NCBI GenBank assembly: GCA_022702705.1
Contig: CM040429.1
Span: 5,386,073 to 5,450,072 of the forward strand
DNA length: 64,000 nucleotides
DNA from: Papilionanthe hookeriana x Papilionanthe teres
Taxonomy: Eukaryota; Streptophyta; Magnoliopsida; Asparagales; Orchidaceae
Direction: 5' to 3'
Shown piece after piece: positions 9,599 to 21,754 of the stretch. Every line of letters starts with the position of its first letter. Position 1 is the first letter of the stretch. Made by a program: the position numbers and the translations under genes. Under the pieces are notes generated by a model, which saw only the letters and a list, made by a program, of their open reading frames with translations, did no database searches and was not told the origin of the DNA.

Positions 9599-12500
9599 GT
9601 TCATGAAGATGGGACACTCTCACTAAAGCATACGCTAAGTGGCCATCAAAAACCGGTGCTGATGATTTCATGGAGCCCGGACGACAGCCAGCTGCTAACA
9701 TGTGGATTCGAGGAAGTTGTGCGGCGCTGGGATGTTCGCAGCGGAGAGTGCATGCATGTTTACGAAAAGATCGGCGTCGGATTGAATTCTTGTGGTTGGT
9801 TTCCCGATGGGCGAAGATTCTTCTCTGGCATGACGGATCGTAACATCTGCCTCTGGGATCTCGACGGCAAAGAGCTCGAGTGTTGGAAAGGGCAAAGGAT
9901 GATCCAGACGTCCGACCTCACTATCACAGTAGATGGCCGGCAAATCATAAGCATGTGCCGAGAGTCGGCCATTATGGTGCTCAATCGAGAGTCGAAAGCG
10001 GAGAAATTGATCGAAGAGAATCACACCATAACATCTTTTTCTTTGTCGAGAGATGATAGGTTCTTGCTGGTGAATCTTATAAACCAGGAAATACATTTGT
10101 GGGATATTTCTGGTTCTCCGAGATTAGTTACCAGTTATAAAGGCCACAAGCGCAGCCGATTTGTTATACGCTCCTGCTTTGGAGGATATGAACAGTCTTA
10201 TATTGCGAGTGGAAGCGAAGATTCACAGGTGTGTGTTTTCGTTATCATCTTTAATATTTTAGCTGAAATGATACCTTAAAATTATATAATCAGGTTTACT
10301 GGCTTGTTGAATGACTTTTTCTTACCAATAAATATGCTTATGGTTTAAAATTCCGAATGATTCTAGGATTATTCATATGTGCGGCCAGCTGAGTCATAGT
10401 AGTGTTACATTTTTCCGGTTATGTCTGTTGAGTATGCAAAACTGATAAAAAATAATCTTTCAGGCACTAGATTAAGATCAATTTTGTATAGTCAACAACA
10501 ACAAACCATTATCAAACTAATTGGGGTTGGCCAACAAACCATTATCCCACTTATTCTTAAGTTGCAACTTATCGTACTCCATTCCTGTCATTTTTTTTTG
10601 AACTTCTCCATAATATTTCGCCACCATTCCTTGTTAAAATAGGTGGCGGGCCTATCTCTCAGATCAACTTTCTTAACACAGATGTTGCAAAATACGAGTT
10701 TAGCTTCCCTATCACACATTGCTTCTTAATTATTGTTTTATTAGCGCAAGAAAAAAAAAACAGTAATATTTGACAGCAACTACAGCATAATAGTTAGCCA
10801 CCACAACCCCCAACACATGCAGCCCCACACCATACACAGACTAATAAAACCGCTTATCATATTTTTCATTTGAGCCAATTAAATAAAGGGGCACACACTG
10901 CCTCACACCACACACACCCAAAACCACAACTCACAGCACACACAAACAACCACAACACAACATAATCCACATCAAGACACATAAAACACACAACCCAACA
11001 CCACACAGACACCCAACCACAACCCACAACACCCAACCATAGCTCACATCACACACAGACAACCACACCACAACACAACCCACTCTTCAAATTGCAAAGG
11101 GGCTGATAAAACCCTTTTGCCATATTTTTATTTGAGGCAATTAAATACAGGGCACCCCATTTGTAAGGCTCTACACCAATGAAGCGCATACAACCACACA
11201 CTACGCACACACCCACGACCACAACACATATCACCCAACCATAATCCACAAAATATACAGACAACCACACCACAACACAACCCACATTAAGCCGCACACC
11301 ACACACACACCCACAACCACGACATACAACACCCAAACACAGCCCACAACCCGCACCTCAATGAAGCTCCCTCTTTCATCCCATATTTTTAATTCGAGGC
11401 AATGACATACAGGCGACTCGAAACGTTGCTATCTACAAATGAAGCATCCTCTTTCATCCATTTTTCAATTTATAGCTCAAACATTAAAAAAAATGTGTAT
11501 TATTGAATAGAGGCAATTGCAAACAACCTACCCGAAAGAATGCTATGAACAAATCAAGCACCCTTTTACATCCATTTTTCAAATTGTCACTTAAACATCC
11601 AAGGAATTGATAAAACTCCAACCCATATTTTTCATTTAAGGCAATTGCAAACAACCCCACGCCACATAGGGCACCCGAAAAGTTATTTACAAATGAGCAC
11701 CCTCTTTAATCCATTTTTTTCCGATTCCAAATCAATTATACACTTTCATTTATTCTCGAAATTCCATTGAAAAACCGAAAAATCACATAAATAAAGCTAT
11801 TCCATCGAAAAATTGCGTAAAGAAAATCATTCTATCGAAAATCATTAGAAATCGCATATAGAAAGACATTCCATCGAAATTTACTTACAGAGCATGGTAA
11901 CCAGTGATCAGAGGGAGGAGGAAGAGGTGAAAGGTAACGCTAAACGCGAGAGAGGAGCAATCGAGGAAGAGAGGCGAGAGAGGCAGACACCTAGGGCAGA
12001 AGTCGGGTGAATGAACACGGTTAAGAGGGTAGGGTCAAGAGGGGCAGCGGGGTAACAGTCGTGCGAAAGAAAGCGGGTCGCGGCCTCGCCGACGTTTTCA
12101 AAACGCACCACACTAAATAAGCTGCCCCAAACGGGTCCTAAGTCTGCTTTAAGGCCTAGCTGAGCCAATTAACTATTCACTATGCATTCTTTTTGTTTAT
12201 TATATTATTGTGTATTATATAAAAAAAGAAGAAAAACAGTGTTGCAATATTGTATTTTTTTACGTTTTCGCCAACAACATTGAGGCTCGAAAAGGTTTAA
12301 AGGTGGGGCAATTCGGGAAGTTTTTTTTGAAAACTTTCATATGAGGAGAGCACAGTAGCCATTAGGCGTAAAAAATTGCGAACTTGTTTTGGAGAATTCT
12401 TTTAAAATCAGGGTTTCATGCTTTCCTGCAGGTACAATATTTTGGGAATTTTGGGAAGTATTTTCAAAAAATTTTATTTGAGGAGAACACAGTACCCCTT

Positions 12501-15500
12501 AATTGTGGAAAATTGTAAACTCGTCCGGAGAATTATTTTTAAAATCAAGGAACTCTCTACCTGTGAATTGAAAATTTTAACCGGTACATTGAGGCCGATC
12601 GCATCTTTTGAGATTGCGGGTTAAATGTTTTTTTTTGTTCCCCGACCGTAGTGTATGGCATTCTCTCGTGCCCTTTAACGGTGGTTGACGTCAAGAGGCT
12701 ACCGAAATGAGAATGTTAATTTACAATCTAACTCTTTCTGCAGGTACACTGCATGTGTTATATCTTTTAAGATCACAAGTTGAAAACTTTAATTTTGTTC
12801 CACAACTGTAGTGCCTTACTGTTATGCAATTTAGGGCGAATAAAACGCAAATCACGAAGAACACAGAGATTTAACGAGGTTCGATAAAGATGCCTACGTC
12901 CTCGGGAGCAGAGCGACAAACTTTCACTATTTCAGAGGAGTTACAATAGTTCGGTTCAATTCATACACATGGGGTTACACATCTATTTATAGATAAAACT
13001 CACAGATAAATTACTTACTCGCCCTCACTCCCTCCAATCCACTAATCCAGGAAACACACCTCTTCACACCAAGAGATACTCCTTTTCACTCCAGGAGACA
13101 CACCTCTCCATTTCAAGAGACTCCAACTTCCGGTATATGAGCCATACCTGACAAATCTCCAACTTGCGAATATCCAACCCCTTAGGAGAAGTACATCATG
13201 GAGGCTTGGCAGCCATCGACTAACAACGGGGCAACGGTCGTGCGAAAGAAAGCGGGTCGCGGCCTCGCCAGACGTTTCAAAACGCACCAGCACTAAATAA
13301 GTTTGCCCCGAGCGGGTCCTAAGTATGCCTTTAAGGCCTAGGTCGAGCCGATTAACTATTCACTATGCATTCTTTTTGTTTATTATATTATTGTGTATTA
13401 TATAAAAAAAGAAGAAAAACGAGTGTTGCAATATTGTATTTTTTTACGTTTTCGCCGACAACATTGAGGCTCGAAAAGGTTTAAAGGTGGGGCAATTCGG
13501 GAAGTTTTTTTTGAAAACTTTCATATGAGGAGAGCACAGTAGCCATTAGGCGTAGAAAATTGCGAACTTGTTTTGGAGAATTCTTTTAAAATCAGGGTTT
13601 CATGCTTTCCTGCAGGTACAATATTTTGGGAAGTATTTTCAAAAAATTTCATTTGAGGAGAACACAGTACACTTTAACTGTGGAAAATTGTAAACTCGTC
13701 CGGAGAATTATTTTTAAAATCAAGGAACTCTCTACCTGTGAATTGAAAATTTTAACCGATACATTGAGGCCGATCGCATCTTTTGAGATTGCGGGTTAAA
13801 TGTTTTTTTTTGTTCCCCGACCGTAGTGTATGGCATTCTCTCGTGCCCTTTAGCGGTGGTTGACGTCAAGAGGCTATCGAAATGAGAATGTTAATTTACA
13901 ATCTAACTCTTTCTGCAGGTACACTGCATGCGTTATATTTTTTAAGATCACAAGTTGAAAACTTTAAATTTGTTCCACAACTGTAGTGCCTTACTGTTAT
14001 GCAATTTAGGGCGAACAAAACGCAAATCACGAAGAACACAGAGATTTAACGAGGTTCGATAAAGATGCCTACGTCCTCGGGAGCAGAGCGACAAACTTTC
14101 ACTATTTCAGAGGAGTTACAATAGTTCGGTTCAATTCATACACATAGGGTTACACATCATTTATAGATAAAACTCACGGATAAATTACTTACTCGCCCTC
14201 ACTCCTCCGATCCACTAATCCAGGAAACACACCTCTTCACACAAGAGATACTCCTTTTCACTCAGGAGACACACCTCTCCATTTCGAGACTCCGACTTCG
14301 GTATATGAGCCATACGACAAATCTCCAGACTTGCGAATATCCGACCCCTAGGAGAAGTACGTCGTGGAGTTTCTTACGCCAAGTGAACTGGCGATCATCC
14401 ACTAACAATTGCTAACATTCAACAAATTCAAGCGATTCGAGAATTTGTTGAGAATGCTAGGCAGTCGACATGCTCTGCTGCATTCACGTCATATGATCCG
14501 ACGAGTGAACTCCACCTCTATTGTACTCTCCGACAGTTGATAGATATTACCATCAGGTTTCGTAGCCCGCAATGCCTTCAAAATTTCTTGTCGTGCCAAC
14601 AAATCTTTCACATTTGTTTGCCACAATCCGAAGTTCCTGGTTCTGTCGAACTTTACTATCTAGAATTTTGCACTAAACATTGTCATTTGAATTTAATCCT
14701 GCAGCGAATTTTTCATGCCTTGTATAAAAACAAAATACGTACTGCAAATAAATTCGAAAAGCACTGAAATTTCTCTGTCGATACGACGATTTTTCATCGC
14801 AGTTTCCTGTGATTCGTGAATCAAATTTTTCACACGAAGCACATTTGCTGTTCACACAAAAATTCGGTCGAAATACTGCGGACACCAATCGAACTCCACT
14901 TATCGCAATTTCTCCTGCAACAAACCTGCGAACAATCCATGAAATTATCAAACTTCATCTGTCGCAACTCCTCCAGCGACAAAATTTATGAACTCCACCT
15001 GTCGCAATTCCTCCTGCGACAAACCTGCGAACTCCACCTGGTCGCAGATGTTCGCGAACCGCAGCCCTATATCCGAACTGCTTCGCCTGTTTGTCCCCGC
15101 AAGCCTATTCCGCCTTACTCAAAACACTGAATTGTTCTGGGATAATGTTCTTCCTCGCAAAAATTGAATTCCTTTTACCTCAGCGATCGTTCCTTTCGGA
15201 TCCATAACAATTTGAGGGAATTTGGCGAAAACTGAATTCATTTTCCTTCATTTTCCCTCAGCAATCCTTCTTGGCAGGTAATTTGAGAGGGAATATTCTT
15301 CTAGTAGAAATAAAAAATTCCCAGATTCCTTTCCTTTGTTGATCCACCTCCAACTGTGTCAAAGAAGCGAATTGAGGAATATTTCTTTATTTCGCTCTTC
15401 ATCCCAACCGAACCTGCTCTTCCTGAAACTCAACTGCCGCGTCTCGTTCCAACCACCGCTTGGAACCGCTCGCACCTCTTCGCCAACTGTTGTTCCAATT

Positions 15501-18500
15501 CTCTTCCTGGAACTGCCTGCGAACTCCCAGGCGCGAACTTCTCTGTCGTGCGAACTGTCAGCACGAGACCCCTCGCAAATGGAACTTCTCTTGTTCCTGT
15601 TCGCGAAACCATCGCGCCTCCGGACCTAAGTGACGCGAAGCCAATCCCATCCGAGTTGGCTGCTCCTGTTCTGAACCGTCGCGCCTGTTCGCGCCAACTG
15701 CCTCTTCGCTGCAACTGTTGACCGCGACCTGTGCTCGTAACGCCGGCTGGCGAACTCCTCAAAGATTCTTTTGATTCCTTGGCCAGGACGATCAGGAATT
15801 TCTCCTGGTCGAACTATCGCGCGAACCTTAATGTCAAGCTCAAACCTTGCGATTGTCCGCTCCTCCTCTGTGCCGAAGTCTGGTGGAGATGGAAGATTCC
15901 TTCCTCTGAGCCTTCGACTGCCTAGACCGCGCGCATCCACCGCTTAACCAACGATCCTGCTTGCGAAACCGAACTGCTCCTCGTTCGGTCCGCTTGTCGC
16001 GATCCTACCGCACGAATCCTGTATCGCGCAAATTGTCTCAGCCCAACTGCGAACGAATCGCTGCGAAGGTTCTCTGAGTCAAAAAAGCCTGTTGCCCTCA
16101 GTGAACGACGCCACACTCGTCTGGCTCGATTCCTAGGTATCCCGGATCCTCTTCTGACTCCCATTACAACTGCAAAAGCCGTCGCTGAACTGCACAGTCT
16201 CCCTGCACGCGAATTCCTTGCCGAATTCACGAATACCGTGAATCGCTTGCCTCTCTTCCTGCTCCGCCTTCGCTGAAGTACTCTGGCCGCAAACTCTCGG
16301 TCGCGATCCAAACTGCCGGCATCTGGAACCGAACTCCCTCCTCTGCTGCAAACCAAATCTCAAAATCCTTCTTCATTGCGTTAATCTCCTCCACCCTAGA
16401 ACCTCGCTCTGATACCAATTGTTATGCAATTTAGGGTGAACAAAACGCAAATCACGAAGAACACAGAGATTTAACGAGGTTCGACAAAGATGCCTACGTC
16501 TTTGGGAGCAGAGCGGCAAACTTTCACTATTTCAGAAGAGTTATAATAGTTTGGTTCAATTCATACCGTGAGGTTACTGCATCATTTATAAATAAAACCA
16601 CGAGATAAATTCTTAACTCGCCTCGCTCCTCCGACCTACTAATGCGGAGACACGCCTAGTCACACCAAGAGACACTCCTTTTCATTCCAGGAGACACGCC
16701 TCTCCATTTCAAGAGACTCCAACTTTCGATATATGAGCCATACCTAACACTTACGACACTAACCAATGATTCTTTTGAGATAGCTGGGAAGGTTTACACT
16801 CTCTCGTGCCCCTTGATGGGGGTTAACACTGGTAGGCTGCCAGAATTACTACTGATGTAAACTTGTAATTAATTTAAAATTTTAAAATGTTTGAGCTTAT
16901 AAAATAACATAGAATTTAACCCATTTGAGCTTTAAAGTGATTTGGACTTGAGCTTTTTAAAATTTAGGCTCTCAGGGTTTTAAAATATTGAGTACTTGGG
17001 CTTTTGAATATTTAGGCTCTTAGGATTTTAAAAGTTTTAAAATTTTGGACCGTTAAAATATAAAATTTGAAGACTTAAAATATTAAAATTTGATATACTT
17101 TTTAAAGCCGAAAATCATATGCTTTTACAAATACTTTAAGTTTTCAATGATTTCAAAATCTCAGAGTTAGCTCCTAAGTCAAGTGCGGTATCTTGAAATG
17201 TGAACCTATTTTTAAGATTTAGAAGGGTACCACTTGAGAGCTTTAAAGTTCATATTAGGTTCATAACTTAAAATTTTATGCAAGTCTTTAAAACTATAAA
17301 ATGATATTCAAATACATGAAATTAAATGCCCATATGTGGTCCAAACAATATGTTGAATGCTCGACTACTGGGTTCGAGAATGATGCGCGGGCTAATCTGA
17401 CTGCCTTATCTATAGGATATGGTCGTAAGTCTCGCCCAATTAGTTCGATCCTGCTCCTCACAAGGACTGGAGTTGACAATTCTAGTAATTTTGAAACAAA
17501 TGTTGAAATCCTTCAATAGAAATGTACACGTCCAAATCACCTACTGTTCCTTATACTTATAAGGTTAGGAGTCGACAGGACTTAATCCTTTAAAATATTT
17601 AAACTAACAAAATTGAATACTCTTCTTTCAAATATAAAAACTTTAATTTTCTAATGATAGTCGTATTGATTGAATATTTCAGCTGGAGGAGTCAATATGT
17701 TAAATCAAAAATTTCAAAATAACCAATCAAATATTTAAGTTAAATTAAATCAATTAAAAGTTAAAAGCAAAATCCATCTGACCTCAACAATAACTTATCG
17801 AGGGTGATAAATTTTTGATTAACTTTTGTTCACAAAGAGCTAATGTCATGTTAAGTATATCTCTATATTCACAATCAAAGTAATTGCACATCAGTAAGGA
17901 CGTGTCTCAAGTCCTTTGCCGCTTGGTTCTTTCGTCAAATAACACCATAAAATAACGGTTACAGTCAGAGCCCTCTGATCGGGTGGTTGCAACCAAATAT
18001 CACTATTATATTACGGTCACGACCGCAGTTCGTATGTTCTCCAATGACTTTCTACCCTTTGAGTTATGAATCATAAGGACACAATTGATTAACATAAAAC
18101 CTTTTATTAGCTAAGATCGACTTAAATTTGTTCCCTTAGACAAATATCCACCCCAAATATACAAGGATCTCTTGAACGACGCAATTTATGGCTGCTGACA
18201 AGAATCATTCTTTCAGGTTGTGTCGACTATCTTCTCTGATTATGTAGATCAGGGACCATGACGACCGTGGATGACAGAACCAGGGGATCTTAATCGGGTT
18301 TCGTCCTCATTCCCCCACCGTCCGCTTTAAACTTCAAGTGGTGAATTCTGTAACTTAAATCCTAATTTTGCTGTTATTATATGTAAAATATTCAATTTTT
18401 TAATAGTAGCCTTAATCGAAAGTGCTCTCCCGTTATCGGGAGGGATAATTAACCATAGTCTCTATGGGAAACTCGAATCCCAAATCAAAAGTCATTGTTA

Positions 18501-21490
18501 AATGAGGGCGAAATCTCTAAGTAGTGTCTTATCTACAATCCAACCCGCCTTCTGAAGATTTAACCCTCCAAAGCTCTCTCAACAAACAAGACAAAAATAA
18601 ATGCATAAAGTTCTCGGAGAATGGCGGTGAATTTTTGGAGCCCATTGTCTCACTATCTTTTTATAAATTTTCTCTTAAAGCTAAGTGATAATTTTCTATC
18701 ACATGGCTTGATGCATTTTTTCACTTCAACCATCCAACTTAAATTCTACTAATAACATCCTCATTCACTATCACTTTGAATAATAGTCCCGAGATATCTA
18801 AACTATTCTGTTATTTTAATGGCTTGATCACCCATTATTATAACCTCACTATATTCATTGTTATAACTACGCCGCTAGATCTACTATTTTTAAAATTACA
18901 TTCTATGTATTCAGTTTTAGATCTACTCAAGCGAAAGCCTTCAGACTCTAAAGTTGATATCCATAGTTCAGCTTTTTCTTGCTATTCTTATCCACATGAA
19001 TGATATCATTAAAAAAAAACATACACCAATGTACATCCTCATGTAAATATCCACTAAGAATATCCATACAACAACAACAACAACCAGCCTTTATCCCACT
19101 AAGTAGGGTCGGCTACATGAATCTTTTTTCTCCATTGTGCCCTATTGAGTGCCATATTTTCATTTAAAAATACAATATACCCAAGTCTTTTTAGGTTTAT
19201 CTTTGCCTTTTTTAACATTAAGTTGAAAGCCGATCTCTCATATAATCCAACTGAAATATGAAAAATACTTGGACAATCCTTTTTGTGTTCAAATACAAGT
19301 AAAAACTTTAGTATACATATCTTTAATGACTTAATATAAATAATATCAACATATGCCTTTTCTAGAATTCTTCAGTGTGCTTTTCTATTTTTACCATAAG
19401 CTTTTTCTAAATCACCAAATATCATATGTGGATTCTCTTTATTCTCTCTGCATTCTTCCATCAAACATCTCAATATATGTATAGCTTCTATATTATACTT
19501 GCTCGACATGAATCCAAATTGATGTTGACAAAAATTTTCACGACATAACTTATGTTTAATTACTCTCTCCCATAACTTTAATGTATTACACATTAACTTA
19601 GTTTTTTTATAATTTGTACAATCTTGTGCACTCTTAATACTAAAAATATGAACCAATAGAATTTTTCTCTACTAATCAAACATCTTTTTAAATTTTTAAA
19701 ATAATATTAAAAAATTCAATGAGCTAAAACATTCTTAGATCTCTCATAGATATTTACACCTCTATTGTAATACCATTATGTTGTACTTTTTTTTTACATT
19801 TCTTTTTCTTTAAAGTCTCCTGAACTTTTATTTTATTAAAATGATGGTAGAAATAAAAAAATTTGTTATTATTTGCAATATTAATATCACTAAATTCAAT
19901 TATATTTTGACAATCTTCATTGAAAAATTTATCAAAATATCTCACCCATCTATGTTGAATATTCTCATATAATAAAAATACTTTTATTTTCATTATTTAT
20001 TCATTTTATTTGAACTAAATTTTTTTTCTTTATCTCTTCGTTTCACTAGTTTATGCATTTATCTTTCATTATTTTTAGTATTTAATATATTATAAATATC
20101 AATAAAAGCAGAATTCCTTGCTTCACAATTTTTTCTTTTAGACTTCTTACTAGTCATCTTATAGTTTTTTTCAATTATCCAATTTTTTATTTCTAAACTA
20201 ATTTTTATAACAAACACTTTTTTTTTTTTTTTTTTTTTTTACTTTTCTTTAACATTATTATTCCACCAATTTTTTTTTTTTATTAACAAGAGCATTTTCT
20301 TTTGTTTTTCTAAGTACAGCTTTGGCAATTTGTTTATTAGTACCATCAATTTTTTTATAGGGGAGGTTATTTTATATCAATTTTTCTAAATTTAAAAGAC
20401 AAAGGAGTTGTCCGACAACAACTACTGTATCCAGTAAATTCTGTAAATTCAAATTTATTAAATCTTTGCCAACAACATGAGTTAGCAAATCTAGGGCTTA
20501 AGGCAATAATGATGAGATATTGAGAATAACTTGGATTTACTAAATCCTTGATTTAAAATTATTATTATTATTATTTTTTTTTGACAAGTTTTAAGTTAAA
20601 CCCTATTCAAATCCATTACCATAAAGCTTGCGATGCATTATGACGCAAAATGTTTGCCTGTAAAAGAGAAGCATAAAATTAAGTGTTGCTGAGATGAGAA
20701 TGCTCAGGTGGATCAATGGTTTTATAATTAGAGAGAAAATGTGAAACAAATATATTTGCAAATGTGTTGGACTAGCTCCAGTGATAGACAAGATTAGATA
20801 GAGTCGCCTTAGATGGTTCGTTCACATTAAATGTCGATTATCTAATGATCCTGCTAGGAGAGTAGATGTTTTAGATTTGACTTACGTAAGCAATGTTGAT
20901 GTTGACTTAAAAAGGTTTGGGCTTGTCGTACAAAAATGATCTTAATTTATTAGAATCCAATGAAAACATGACACTAAACAGTACACAATAGAAAAAAGAG
21001 ATTCATGTAGCCGACCCCACTTAGTGGGGGTAAAGGATTGTTGTTGTACCATAAAACCCCTAAATTGTATAAATCTAATAGTTTGAAATAGCCAGGGAAT
21101 TGTTTGGAGATTTAATCTGTGGAACAATTGTTTGAAATTGAAAATTGGGCTATTTAATTACTAAATCCTTCCTGTTAAGGATCCAGGAAGAGGATAATGC
21201 TGTAGATTTTGTCCTTCTGACATGACATCAAACAAATATTTCTGGAGTTTTAGCATTATCAAGCATCAACATAGCTGTTCTTGCATCAGTTTTTTTTTCT
21301 TACTACTCTCTATGTTATTCTTTCTGAATCTGAAAATAATTTTATTTGCTCAAAACGTTCAAAATTCCTCACTGAAATCCTTAAACTGCTATTCAATAAT
21401 GTTCCTAACCTTAATTTGTCTTTCAGTAACCCCAAACATGTTTATCCATATGCTTTGGAAAATTCATATACATGATACATATCACTTAAT

Positions 21491-21527
<37 letters not shown>

Positions 21528-21705
21528 ACGCGCAAGCCTTGGCCTGTTGGTTGGCGGGGTTCACTGTAAGTCTCCTCAGGTCAAGGGTTGGATCTCCCCT
21601 AGCGCGGGGTTATCGAATAATAGCACATGGCGTCAGGCTTCCACCGGGGGCTGTAGCGCAAAGGGGTATCGGTATTTAGGCGCAGTCAAATACCGATTCC
21701 TTTGA

Positions 21706-21754
<49 letters not shown>

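Larger units (their letters stand above)
12048..13226. repeat. 1.18 kb direct tandem duplication, copy 1
   Basis: It starts CGGGGTAACAGTCGTGCG and is repeated from 13227 (CGGGGCAACGGTCGTGCG). The copy contains flanking repeat DNA, one LTR (12820..13153) of the element at 13995..16749, and about 70 bp of that element's internal sequence. Differences between copies are mainly scattered one- or two-base indels. Confidence 0.85.
13995..16749 (-). mobile_element. Non-autonomous LTR retrotransposon, 2.75 kb
   Basis: The LTRs are 13995..14319 and 16420..16749 (about 330 bp, TG...CA). They are bounded by the 5 bp target duplication CTTAC at 13990..13994 and 16750..16754. The primer-binding site (minus strand TGGTATCAGAGC, initiator-Met type) is at 16406..16417, only 2 bp from the right LTR, so the element reads on the minus strand. 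The 2.1 kb interior has no gag, protease, reverse transcriptase or integrase motif on either strand, so movement would need enzymes from another element (LARD-like). It sits within the WDR26-like intron. Confidence 0.88.
18645..20355 (-). mobile_element. RTE-type LINE, truncated and interrupted by another LINE
   Basis: Segments 18645..19065 and 19209..20355 align in order with 26400..26835 and 26838..27990 of the full RTE copy on the same strand. The coding remnant 19372..19656 keeps reverse-transcriptase text such as LMCNTLKLWERVIKHKL, FCQHQFGFM and LEKAYGK. A second fragment with its own TTG tail (19068..19208) splits it. Confidence 0.82.

Noticed and set aside
9695..10096. 133 aa minus-strand frame over the WDR26-like exon
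   Set aside because: It is antisense to a conserved WD40 exon and has no homology.
11049..11336. Cys/Val/Gly-rich frame on the minus strand
   Set aside because: It is produced by the CA-repeat composition and has no real protein features.
15430..16418. Several overlapping minus- and +-strand frames in the LTR element interior
   Set aside because: Arg/Ser-rich in all frames because of GCGAAC-type repeats. No gag, pol or capsid motifs, so they are not called genes.
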